Origin: an uncultured Clostridia bacterium
Lineage (GTDB): Bacteria; Bacillota; Clostridia; TANB77; CAG-508
Assembly: GCA_947591055.1 (NCBI GenBank)
Contig: CANQCW010000007.1
Location: 1 to 32,060 of the forward strand
Direction of reading: 5' to 3'
DNA length: 32,060 bases
Under the pieces are notes generated by a model. It was not told the DNA's origin. It did not search any database and saw nothing but the letters and a program-made list of their open reading frames with translations. Below are positions 8,261 through 15,995 of this stretch, in pieces. Within the stretch, counting starts at the first letter, position 1, and the number at the start of each line of letters is the position of its first letter. The position numbers and the translations under genes are program-made.

Positions 8261-9016
8261 TTAATTGTTTATACTAAATTCATATGTTTCCTTAAGATTT
8301 GAATAATTTTTAATTTTAAGAGTATCTTTTGTAAATTCTACATCACAATGAAAACGATTTTTTCCTGTACCTTCAATCTGATAAGTTATATCTTTAGAAA
8401 TATCTAAATAATTAATTAATTCGATTGATATGTTTTTTATGTATTCAATTAATTCATCTTCGTTATTATCATCATATTGTATATATACATAAGTGTAAAT
8501 TAATGCCTTTAAATCAATTAATTCATCCATTGTTGGTATATGTCCATAGTTATTTGGAATATAGTGTTCTTCAATTACAAATGCAATATTAAAATTCAAA
8601 TCAAAAATTTTATTCATATATTCATTTATAGTTTCATGATAATATGTATCAACAAAATTTTCATAAGCATCATTTATTGGCCATGGATTTGCTCCATAAA
8701 AAGTCATTTCAAAGTTATATTTTTTTAACTTAGAAGAAAATACAGTTGCTTCATACCCATTATGTTTTCTCGGAGAAAATTCATTATATGAATAAGTTTT
8801 TCCTATTTTTTTTACTCCAAAATTGCCTTTTCCATATTTAGTATCTAGATAATTTACTATATATGTATTTAATTTCATTTTTGTATCTTCATCAATTTCT
8901 TTTGATACTTCTTTTGAATCCATATATGATATATACATTGAATAAATAAATATCATAAAAAATAATATAGCAAAAATCATAAAAACAATTAATAAAAATT
9001 TCTTTATTTTACTCAT
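8261..9016 (-). CDS. Membrane-anchored hypothetical protein
   Basis: 251 residues, not recognised. A single N-terminal membrane segment (about residues 7-30, LLIVFMIFAILFFMIFIYSMY) is followed by an extracytoplasmic domain. It contains YLDTKYGKGNFGV near 56-68 and a central part where a beta strand (FEMTFYG) leads into a Tyr-rich helix (NFVDTYYHETINEYM). A similar order, strand then Tyr-rich helix after one membrane segment, is seen in the protein at 24242-24994, suggesting distant relatedness (inference). Its ATG overlaps the stop of the upstream gene by 1 nt (TAATG) and AGGGGAG precedes it, so it is translationally coupled to the GT-C-like gene. Confidence 0.85.
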   Translation of the reverse strand: MSKIKKFLLIVFMIFAILFFMIFIYSMYISYMDSKEVSKEIDEDTKMKLNTYIVNYLDTKYGKGNFGVKKIGKTYSYNEFSPRKHNGYEATVFSSKLKKYNFEMTFYGANPWPINDAYENFVDTYYHETINEYMNKIFDLNFNIAFVIEEHYIPNNYGHIPTMDELIDLKALIYTYVYIQYDDNNEDELIEYIKNISIELINYLDISKDITYQIEGTGKNRFHCDVEFTKDTLKIKNYSNLKETYEFSINN

Positions 9017-10692
9017 TAATCCACTCCCCTTATTTTTTTCTTACTTAAATATATTAAAATGAATAATAAACTCATTATAGAAACTATAAGTGATATTTTC
9101 ATACTTAAAGTTCCAGTATATGAAACCTCTATTTTTTTATAATCTTCATTATCTATATTTATTTGTACAAAACCATTTTTTGATTCTGTTGTATCTACTT
9201 TTTTGCCATCTACCTTTGCATTATATCCAATATAATAAATATATGGTAATTCTACTGCTCCTGTTCCCTTTGCTTCAAATGTTAAATTTAATCTATTTTT
9301 CTCAAAATTTATTATTTCTATATCATCATTATTTATAGCAATCGGAACATCTTGTCTTGTTGCAATATATTTTTTATTTTCAAAAGCTTTAGATGGGAGA
9401 TATTCAAAACTAGCACAACCTGCATGAACTCTTCCTGTTTTTTCTGTAACCGGAAATCCGCTAATTAACCTTGATTCTTCAAAATAACTTTCCTGAAAAT
9501 TTATATTTTTTACTATTGGTATAACCAAATCTGCCATCACAAAAACTACAATTGCTGTATAAACCATATTAAATTTTTTAAAACTTAAAACTAAATTAAT
9601 ACTTGCAATTACACTTAAAAAGAACGAGCTAAATTCTAATAATCTAAATGAAAATTGCATCATTTTAAATATACTAGGAAATTTTTCAAATGGTATAAAT
9701 TTTAAAGTAAGAAGCGTACTCAATAACCCAGATATCAAGAAAAAGAAGTAATTTTTCTTATCTTCTATTTTCTTTTCAAACATCATTTTAATAGTTAATA
9801 TAAGACCTATTATAACTGGGATTCCTAAAAAGTATGCCATCCTTCCGTTTTCAATAAAGAGCAATTCCTTTAGCTTTACTTTTGCATCTATTAAAACATT
9901 TTCTCTAACCATATGTTCTTGATTAAAAACTTCATAATTACTTGCTAGCTTGCTCTGTAAAAGTGGCACCCAATAAAAGGCTGTTAATAGTAGAGTTATA
10001 ATTCCATTTACTAAAAGTGTAATAAACTCTTTTTTCTTTATTTGTCTTATATTTACAATTATAAAAATTGCACAAAACATTGCAGTATAAAATGCTAATA
10101 ATGTATGCGTAAGTATCAAACCTGCTGCTCCAAATGCTAATGTTAATTTTTTTTCTTTTAAATTAATAATTGAATATAGCCCATTAAATACAATTGGAAT
10201 AAATACAAATGACGCAAGTTCTGCTACTGCTACTCTAATGTACATATCATTTAATCTATATGGTGCTAATATGTAAAAACATGATGCAATAATGCATATA
10301 AGAACTTTTTTATTATCATCAATATTTTTATTTTGTAAAAACTTTTTCATAAAAAAGTACATTGAAAATCCCGAAAATATTGATAAACAATACATAAAAA
10401 GTCTTAAACAATTTTCAAATGAAAATCCAAATATTCTAAAAATCAATGGCAAATAACTTGTAAGTGGACTATAAAACAAATTCCAAGAATATCCAAATCC
10501 ATTACATAAGTTTTGCATTATATATACTATAAAATTTCCATTTCTTAATTCTCTTTCTGTTTCAACTAATCTTGCAACATGTTGAATACCATCATCATAT
10601 TGTATATTAAATTTGAATAATGGTATTGAAACAAATATTGAAGTAAGTAATATAAATAAAACAGCAATAAAATTTTCCTTCTTATTTTTCAA
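9016..10692 (-). CDS. Multi-pass membrane protein, GT-C glycosyltransferase-like (PTPS-related family)
   Basis: 558 residues with about 11-12 hydrophobic segments and a C-terminal beta-rich domain. It resembles large membrane proteins annotated as '6-pyruvoyl-tetrahydropterin synthase-related', which look like GT-C glycosyltransferases. An Asp-containing first external loop (YDDGIQHVAR, 32-41) follows TM1, then GFGYSWNLFYSPL (65-77). A role in moving a lipid-linked sugar at the cell surface is inference from the fold. The start codon is TTG, overlapping the end of the upstream paralogue by 11 bp, with AGGAG 8 nt before it. The paralogue at 10682-12352 shares APYxLxDxYxRxAV and LPYIxYxGY, so the pair arose by tandem duplication. 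Confidence 0.88.
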   Translation of the reverse strand: MKNKKENFIAVLFILLTSIFVSIPLFKFNIQYDDGIQHVARLVETERELRNGNFIVYIMQNLCNGFGYSWNLFYSPLTSYLPLIFRIFGFSFENCLRLFMYCLSIFSGFSMYFFMKKFLQNKNIDDNKKVLICIIASCFYILAPYRLNDMYIRVAVAELASFVFIPIVFNGLYSIINLKEKKLTLAFGAAGLILTHTLLAFYTAMFCAIFIIVNIRQIKKKEFITLLVNGIITLLLTAFYWVPLLQSKLASNYEVFNQEHMVRENVLIDAKVKLKELLFIENGRMAYFLGIPVIIGLILTIKMMFEKKIEDKKNYFFFLISGLLSTLLTLKFIPFEKFPSIFKMMQFSFRLLEFSSFFLSVIASINLVLSFKKFNMVYTAIVVFVMADLVIPIVKNINFQESYFEESRLISGFPVTEKTGRVHAGCASFEYLPSKAFENKKYIATRQDVPIAINNDDIEIINFEKNRLNLTFEAKGTGAVELPYIYYIGYNAKVDGKKVDTTESKNGFVQINIDNEDYKKIEVSYTGTLSMKISLIVSIMSLLFILIYLSKKKIRGVD

Positions 10693-12352
10693 CGATTTTT
10701 CTCCTATTTTTTACTAAATTATATCCTATTAAAGCAGCTAAAGTTGTGCCAGAAATTGCATATCCTAATTTATCAATAAAAGTTCCTGTATATTCAACTG
10801 TAACATTTCCTTCTTCATTTAGGTCAATGCATAAGAAACCTTTGTCTGACTCATATCCTTTTACTTTTTCGTCATTAATCTTAATTGTATATCCATGATA
10901 AAAAATATATGGAAGTTCTAATTTAGCATTTTTAACATCAGATACCTTAAATTTCATATTTAATTCATCTTTTTCTTCGTTTTCTATTTTGCAATCTCCA
11001 TCTATTATATATACTTTATTTTCTCTATTTTCAATATATTTTATATTATAAAGTGCATTAATAGGTAAATATTCTCTATTAATATTATAAGGTCCAAATT
11101 TCTTGCTTTCTAGAGAAATCTTTTCAAAGCTTTTATCTGATTCAAAGCCATTATTTTCAATATATCTATAAGTTCCAAAAAAGCTACATACTAAAGAAGC
11201 TATTATTACTAGAATTGTAATAATATTTTTTCTATCTGAAAGCATATCAGATGTGCATACAATATTGGTTGCACAAATATATGAAATAAAAAATATAAAA
11301 AATCCTTCTTGCCTCCAAGCAAATTGAATAATTGTAAGTAAATCAGGCATTACAACCCACGGAAAAGCTTTTGTGCACATTATAAAAGATATTAATCCTA
11401 ATATGAAAAATAATATGTAATATTCATTATTTTTCTGATTCTTTATGCAAAATGGCGTAAGAGCCAGTCCAAATATAATTACTAATCCAAATGAAAATAC
11501 TATTTCTTGTGAACCAAACTCTGATTTAAAGAAATCTTTTAATTCAAGACCTGTATTTTGAACATAATTACCTGTTGCACCCATTTCTTCACCATCAAAA
11601 ATAGTATAATTTCCATAAATTTTATGTTCAAGAAGCGGAAATAAATAAAATGCTGACAATAACAAAATCAATATAACATCTATTGCCAAATACTTTATAA
11701 CTTTTTTATCCATTAATTTTTTGAAATTAAAAATAATGTAAATCAAGCTAAATAAAGCAGTATAAATTGTTGTAATAGTATGAGAAAGAATTAAACCTAC
11801 TGCACCAATTAATAAAGAATAATTTCTTTTTTTCTCATATAATAATTTGTGCAAACCTAAAAATACTAAAGGAATAAATATAAAAGCCGTATATTCTCCA
11901 ACAGCATTTCTTGAATATATGTCTGTTAATTTGTATGGAGCAGTAATATATATAATTGCACCTAAAAGAGCAACTATTTTTCTTTTAGAAATTTCAAGTA
12001 AAAATCTATACATAGTTATTCCTGAAAGGAATACTGCAAAAAACGTAAAAATTTTAAGACCAACAATTGATGAATTACAAATAAATGAAAATAAAATTGG
12101 AATATATGTCGTAATAGCCCCATAAAAAATATTTAATGCATACCCAAATCCCATCATATGTTCAGGACTAATAAAACTTGGAAATACTCCGTCTAATAAA
12201 ACTTGCTTAATAGCTATTATTCTGCCAATATGTATTCTTGCTTCATTGTAATCTGAAAGATTCATTGTAAAAAACGCAAAAGATATAATTAATGATGATA
12301 TTAAAATAATTATATATGGTACATATTTATTTTTCTTAAGTTTTTCAAACAT
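10682..12352 (-). CDS. Multi-pass membrane protein, GT-C glycosyltransferase-like, paralogue of the next gene
   Basis: 556 residues from the ATG at 12352. An in-frame ATG at 12379 exists, but AAGGAG lies between the two, six bases before 12352, which decides the start. Architecture matches the downstream gene: TM1 (about 11-30), a loop with NLSDYNEARIHIGR (31-44), GFGYALNIFYGA (68-79), many further membrane segments, then a C-terminal domain with LPYIFYHGY and VEYTGTF. The loop has one Asp where the paralogue has two, hinting at a different substrate or activity. It is first of three coupled genes. An 8-bp inverted repeat (12383-12390 with 12395-12402) 30 bp upstream could be an operator or part of the adjacent terminator. 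The function is unproven. Confidence 0.88.
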   Translation of the reverse strand: MFEKLKKNKYVPYIIILISSLIISFAFFTMNLSDYNEARIHIGRIIAIKQVLLDGVFPSFISPEHMMGFGYALNIFYGAITTYIPILFSFICNSSIVGLKIFTFFAVFLSGITMYRFLLEISKRKIVALLGAIIYITAPYKLTDIYSRNAVGEYTAFIFIPLVFLGLHKLLYEKKRNYSLLIGAVGLILSHTITTIYTALFSLIYIIFNFKKLMDKKVIKYLAIDVILILLLSAFYLFPLLEHKIYGNYTIFDGEEMGATGNYVQNTGLELKDFFKSEFGSQEIVFSFGLVIIFGLALTPFCIKNQKNNEYYILFFILGLISFIMCTKAFPWVVMPDLLTIIQFAWRQEGFFIFFISYICATNIVCTSDMLSDRKNIITILVIIASLVCSFFGTYRYIENNGFESDKSFEKISLESKKFGPYNINREYLPINALYNIKYIENRENKVYIIDGDCKIENEEKDELNMKFKVSDVKNAKLELPYIFYHGYTIKINDEKVKGYESDKGFLCIDLNEEGNVTVEYTGTFIDKLGYAISGTTLAALIGYNLVKNRRKIVEK

Positions 12353-12401
12353 TTTGTTCTCCTTAAATTTTTTAATCATAGATTTATTGTGTTTACAATA
12401 A

Positions 12402-12442
12402 AAAATGAACTGAAGTTTATAAATAAAAAATCAGTCCATTTA
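12402..12442 (-). terminator. Terminator of the small membrane protein gene
   Basis: The stem AAATGGACTGA/TCAGTTCATTT (one G-U pair on the minus strand) begins at the stop codon of the 12440-12607 gene and is followed by TTTTTTATTG on the minus strand. It separates that small unit from the GT-C-like operon. Confidence 0.7.
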
Positions 12443-12607
12443 GCTATTTTCATCTTCTTTAACTGTATTAAACTTGCTACTAATATAATTAATAGTTGAT
12501 TGTAATTCTAATTGAAGTGAATTTTTCTTTACTAACTTTGATACTATGTTAAATAAACAAGCTACAATTAAAATTATGAAAAGAATTTTTTTCCATTGCT
12601 TTCCCAT
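12440..12607 (-). CDS. Small single-pass membrane protein (55 aa)
   Basis: 55 residues, below the usual gene-finder length cut-off. It begins MGKQWKKILFIILIVACLFN, a short basic N-terminus followed by one hydrophobic helix (about residues 8-24), then a polar tail of 30 residues ending KEDENS. Three independent signals support it: GAGG eight bases before the ATG, a consensus promoter at 12635-12663, and a terminator starting at the stop codon. It therefore forms a complete one-gene unit in the 370-bp gap between the GT-C-like operon and the divergent VanW gene. No family is recognised; an N-in membrane peptide with an external or cytoplasmic coil-like tail is all that can be said. Confidence 0.75.
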   Translation of the reverse strand: MGKQWKKILFIILIVACLFNIVSKLVKKNSLQLELQSTINYISSKFNTVKEDENS

Positions 12608-12634
12608 TTATTTTTCCTCTTTTCTATACTAAAT

Positions 12635-12663
12635 ATTATAGATAAATAATCATATTTTGTCAA
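12635..12663 (-). promoter_or_regulatory. Sigma-A promoter for the 55-aa protein
   Basis: TTGACA (12663-12658), 17-bp spacer, TATAAT (12640-12635), a perfect consensus match. The predicted transcript starts about 20 nt before the start codon. Confidence 0.8.
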
Positions 12664-12692
12664 TATAAATTTTTATTTTAAATGTATATATA

Positions 12693-12720
12693 TTGAGCTT
12701 TTTGAAAAAAATAATATAAA
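12693..12720 (+). promoter_or_regulatory. Possible promoter for the VanW-domain gene
   Basis: TTGAGC (12693-12698), 16-bp spacer, TATAAA (12715-12720), 29 bp before the start codon. It matches less well than the divergent promoter 30 bp to the left. Confidence 0.4.
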
Positions 12721-12749
12721 TTAAAAATAAAAATAAGGAATTTAAATAT

Positions 12750-13382
12750 ATGAAAAATAATATAATAATTTTTATAATAATAGCTATTATAGCTTTTTTT
12801 GCGTTTTTCTTTTTTATAAACTTAAATTCATCAAATGTAAGTGAAAATGTTACAAATCAAAATAATCAGCAAAGCACATATAAAAAAGCGGTAGAAAATA
12901 TTAATAGTTTTAATAGTACAAATGAACAAATGCAAGAAAAGGAATTATCAGTATTTTCTACTCCTCTTGCTGGTGATGAAAATAGATTAGAAAACATTAG
13001 AATAAGTTGCAATACAATAAATGGCACTGAACTTAAAAATGGCGAAACTTTTTCTTTTAACGATATTGTTGGTCAGCCTACTGAAGAAAAAGGTTATAAA
13101 GAAGCTGATGTAATAGTAGAAACTACTCTTACAAAAGGTTTTGGTGGAGGCAATTGTCAAGTAAGTACTACTTTATATAATGCTTGTTTAAATACTCAAG
13201 GCATTGAAATCGTTGAAAGACATCCACATAAAAGAAAAGTTACCTATGTTGAAGAAGGAAAAGATGCATCTGTATCTTATGGAGTATTAGATTTAAAATT
13301 TACTAATAATACTGGAAAAACAATAAAAATATATATGAATAGCGAAAATGAACAAGTTACAGCAAGAATTGTTACTTTCTAG
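12750..13382 (+). CDS. VanW family protein, membrane-anchored
   Basis: 210 residues. An N-terminal membrane helix (about 4-24) is followed by a polar linker and a VanW-type domain (about 70-208). Recognisable family features are NIRISCNTINGTELKNGETF near 90, FSFNDIVGQPTEEKGY, the GFGGGNCQVSTTLYNA block, and the ERHPHKRKV stretch leading to the C-terminal beta strands. VanW proteins occur in some vancomycin-resistance clusters and widely in Gram-positive cell-envelope loci; their activity is unknown. AAGGAA precedes the ATG. The next gene on the same strand, 69 bp on, is a D,D-carboxypeptidase, consistent with a peptidoglycan-related role. No vanA, vanH or vanX gene is nearby, so resistance should not be inferred. 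Confidence 0.93.
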   Translation: MKNNIIIFIIIAIIAFFAFFFFINLNSSNVSENVTNQNNQQSTYKKAVENINSFNSTNEQMQEKELSVFSTPLAGDENRLENIRISCNTINGTELKNGETFSFNDIVGQPTEEKGYKEADVIVETTLTKGFGGGNCQVSTTLYNACLNTQGIEIVERHPHKRKVTYVEEGKDASVSYGVLDLKFTNNTGKTIKIYMNSENEQVTARIVTF

Positions 13383-13451
13383 TTGTAACTTTAAATTAAT
13401 TATCATAAATATTTTATTTTCTCATAGTATTTATTAATTAGGAGGACAATT

Positions 13452-14918
13452 ATGAGAAAAAAATTATTTGTAATAAGTATAATCGTAATTTTATTATTTT
13501 CTTGTTTATCTATAAGCTTTGCTTCAGATGAGCTTCAAGCTTGGGCAGAAGTATCTAGTGATGCAATCATTGAAGAAGACCCAAATGTATCACAAAATAT
13601 GATTGATGCATCTGCAAGTATTAATTCAAAATTAAATGAAACAACCAATAATGAAATAAAATCTAATACAGAAAATACAGTAGAAACATCAGAAGACTTA
13701 AATGTATCTCAAAATATGGTAGATGCTTCAAAAGTAATTAATGAAAAACTAAAAGAAACTAATGAAAAGGAAACATCTGCTTTATATCAAAATAGATTAG
13801 AAAATACTGAACTTGTTGAAACAAGTGCTACAGTTAAAGAAAACCCATTAAAATTAACTTGTGGTGGTGCAATATTAATAGAACAAAATTCAGGAGAAAT
13901 TTTATATGATTATAATGCACACGAAAAATTAAGACCAGCATCTGTTACTAAAGTAATGACAATACTTTTAATAATGGAAGCATTAGATTCAGGAAGAATA
14001 AATCTTACAGATAAAATTCCTTGTAGTCAAAATGCATCAAATATGGGAGGCTCACAAATATGGCTTGATACAACAGAAGAGCTTACAGTAGATGAAATGC
14101 TAAAAGCAATATGTGTTGTATCTGCAAATGACTGTACAGTTGCAATGGCAGAATATCTTGAAGGTTCAGAAGACGCTTTTGTAGCCAAAATGAACGAAAA
14201 AGCTAAAGCTTTAGGGATGAACGATACAAACTTCGTAAATTGTCATGGAATTGATGCAGATGGCCATGAAACCTCACCTTATGACATTGCTTTAATGTCA
14301 AGAGAACTTTTAACCAAACATCCATCTATAACAAAATATACAACTATTTATATGGATTCTTTAAGAGATGGTAAGTCAGGATTAGTAAATACTAATAAAT
14401 TAGTTAGAAATTATGATGGTTGTACAGGACTTAAAACAGGTTCTACCTCTATTGCGTTATTCAATTTATCAGCAAGTGCAACAAGAAATGATTTGTCATT
14501 AATAGCTGTTATTATGAAAGCTGAAACAAGTCAAGTGCGTTTTGAAGAAGCAAGAAAGTTATTAGATTATGGATTTGCTAATTATCAATATAAATCATTA
14601 GCTGTCAAAGGTGAAGTTGCTGGAAATGTTAATGTAAATAAGGGATTGAAAAATTCTACAGAAGCGGTATTTAGTGATAATTTTGGTTTGATATTAAAAA
14701 AATCAGATTCACAAGATATTGAACAAAATATACAACTTAATGAAAATGTATCTGCTCCAATAAATATAGGTATGAAACTTGGAGAAGTCCAATTTAAAAG
14801 TAATGGTGAGCTTTTAGGAGTGGTAGATTTAGTCGCAAATGAAGAAATTGAAAAATACGGCTTTGGAACTATGTGTAAAAAGATTTTTACAAGTTGGTAT
14901 ACATTGCTGAGAAATTAA
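13452..14918 (+). CDS. D-alanyl-D-alanine carboxypeptidase (peptidase S11, DacF/PBP5-like)
   Basis: 488 residues with an N-terminal signal peptide (about 1-25, ending SISFASD). The S11 penicillin-binding fold is clear: S164-V-T-K167, S224-A-N226 and K328-T-G330. It removes the terminal D-alanine from peptidoglycan stem peptides outside the cell. A C-terminal beta domain (about 395-470) precedes a short tail with no strong membrane helix. Between signal peptide and catalytic domain is a spacer of about 110 residues with a duplicated motif, DPNVSQNMIDAS (43-54) and DLNVSQNMVDAS (82-93), 39 residues apart. AGGAGGA gives a strong ribosome site. It is probably cotranscribed with the VanW gene, and a terminator follows at 14965. 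DacF-like paralogues differ in role, so the precise symbol is withheld. Confidence 0.96.
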   Translation: MRKKLFVISIIVILLFSCLSISFASDELQAWAEVSSDAIIEEDPNVSQNMIDASASINSKLNETTNNEIKSNTENTVETSEDLNVSQNMVDASKVINEKLKETNEKETSALYQNRLENTELVETSATVKENPLKLTCGGAILIEQNSGEILYDYNAHEKLRPASVTKVMTILLIMEALDSGRINLTDKIPCSQNASNMGGSQIWLDTTEELTVDEMLKAICVVSANDCTVAMAEYLEGSEDAFVAKMNEKAKALGMNDTNFVNCHGIDADGHETSPYDIALMSRELLTKHPSITKYTTIYMDSLRDGKSGLVNTNKLVRNYDGCTGLKTGSTSIALFNLSASATRNDLSLIAVIMKAETSQVRFEEARKLLDYGFANYQYKSLAVKGEVAGNVNVNKGLKNSTEAVFSDNFGLILKKSDSQDIEQNIQLNENVSAPINIGMKLGEVQFKSNGELLGVVDLVANEEIEKYGFGTMCKKIFTSWYTLLRN

Positions 14919-14964
14919 GTATATCAATATGCTTAATTATGTATCAAAATTATATATGTTAAAA

Positions 14965-14997
14965 AAACTGGCTCAAATGAGTCAGTTTCTTTTTTTA
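14965..14997 (+). terminator. Terminator of the VanW-carboxypeptidase unit
   Basis: The stem AAACTGGCTC/GAGTCAGTTT with an AAAT loop and one G-U pair is followed by CTTTTTTT, 46 bp after the carboxypeptidase stop codon. Confidence 0.9.
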
Positions 14998-15100
14998 AAC
15001 TAAAATATTAAAATAAAAATTTATAATGAAAAATATTTCTAAATATTTTTTATTAATTTGTAAATACTAAATATATATTAATTTAAAAAGGAGAAAAATT

Positions 15101-15538
15101 ATGGAAAATCAAAATTTAAATGTGTTGGATGAAGTCAATAAAGGAGCAACAATGGGTATGGATGCTATTTCAATAGTATCGGAAAAAGTATCTGATCCAG
15201 AATTTAAAAATGTTTTAGACACTGAATATAATAAATATAAAGATATATCTATAAGAGTTAATGATTTGTACTCAAACTATAGTAGTAAAGAACCACATGA
15301 AACAAATGCAATGAATAAAATGATGACTTGGTATGGAGTTCAAATGAAGACAATGGCAGATGACACAACATCTAAGCTTTCAGAACTATTAATGCAAGGT
15401 ACAAATATGGGAATAATTGAAGGTAGACGATTGCTAAATGCAAATCAAAATAACTTAGCAGATGATGTTAGAAGTATTTTAAATGATTTCGTTGTAATGC
15501 AAGAAGATAGTGTTGAAACATTAAAGAAGTATTTATAA
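15101..15538 (+). CDS. Small four-helix (ferritin-like/DUF2383-type) hypothetical protein
   Basis: 145 residues, wholly helical in appearance, with no signal or membrane segment. Phrases such as NKGATMGMDAISIVSEKV (13-30), TEYNKYKDISIRVNDLY and LLMQGTNMGIIEGRR are typical of short clostridial proteins predicted to form a four-helix bundle related to ferritin-like domains. Clear metal-binding EXXH pairs are not obvious, so metal binding is doubtful. AAAAGGAG lies just before the ATG, and terminators on both sides (14965 and 15591) make it monocistronic. The family label comes from recall of similar proteins and is tentative; the gene call is firm. Confidence 0.85.
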   Translation: MENQNLNVLDEVNKGATMGMDAISIVSEKVSDPEFKNVLDTEYNKYKDISIRVNDLYSNYSSKEPHETNAMNKMMTWYGVQMKTMADDTTSKLSELLMQGTNMGIIEGRRLLNANQNNLADDVRSILNDFVVMQEDSVETLKKYL

Positions 15539-15590
15539 ATACATTTTAAATTCTTTATATTATCATACTTAAAAAATTGTATACAGTTAA

Positions 15591-15630
15591 AAAGAATTAA
15601 GACTTTAAAATCTTAATTCTTTTATTTTTT
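15591..15630 (+). terminator. Terminator of the four-helix protein gene
   Basis: A perfect 12-bp stem AAAGAATTAAGA/TCTTAATTCTTT (15591-15602 with 15611-15622) is followed by a T-rich run on the plus strand. It could also act on minus-strand transcripts arriving from the pseudopilin gene. Confidence 0.85.
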
Positions 15631-15698
15631 GTGTACTCAAATTTATAATTTAAAAATGTTTTATAATCAAATATTATTCTTCAATATAAAATCAAATA

Positions 15699-15995
15699 TT
15701 AGTCATAATTAATCATAGAGTAATAAAAAGCATTTGTTCCAATTCCACCCTGCCATGAAATCGAAATTTTTCCTTCATTGCCATTTAATTTTACTTTTAT
15801 TAAATAGCACTGTGAGGTAACTGCGAAGTCTTCCTTTACGGCTCTTATCGCACCACTAGAACCAAGACTCTCACTCGTGTAAGATTCTACGCAATCACCT
15901 GTTACCTTCAAAGTACCCCAACTATATGTCGTTGCACCTGTCGCAATAATATAGCAATAGTCTAATCCGTGCAGGAATATGATAACCGAGAACAA
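15699..15995 (-). pseudogene. Detached C-terminal part of the pseudopilin-like protein (frameshifted)
   Basis: This open frame continues the upstream surface-protein gene in the -1 frame. Its only possible start is a TTG at 15995, inside the end of the upstream frame, with no ribosome site. Reading CSRLSYSCT in the first frame and then GLDYCYIIATGATTYSWG in this one gives a smooth join if a single G is restored in the CACGGATTAG region (about 15963-15970). The segment is Gly/Ser/Thr-rich and beta-strand-like (WGTLKVTGDC, KISISWQGGIG), as expected of the exposed tip of such surface proteins. Alternatives are a sequencing or assembly error, a true recent mutation, or programmed frameshifting; no classical slippery heptamer is evident. 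Confidence 0.6.

Noticed and set aside
12750-14918. Vancomycin-resistance cluster
   Set aside because: A VanW domain beside a D,D-carboxypeptidase is common in ordinary cell-wall loci; no ligase, VanH, VanX or VanRS gene is present.
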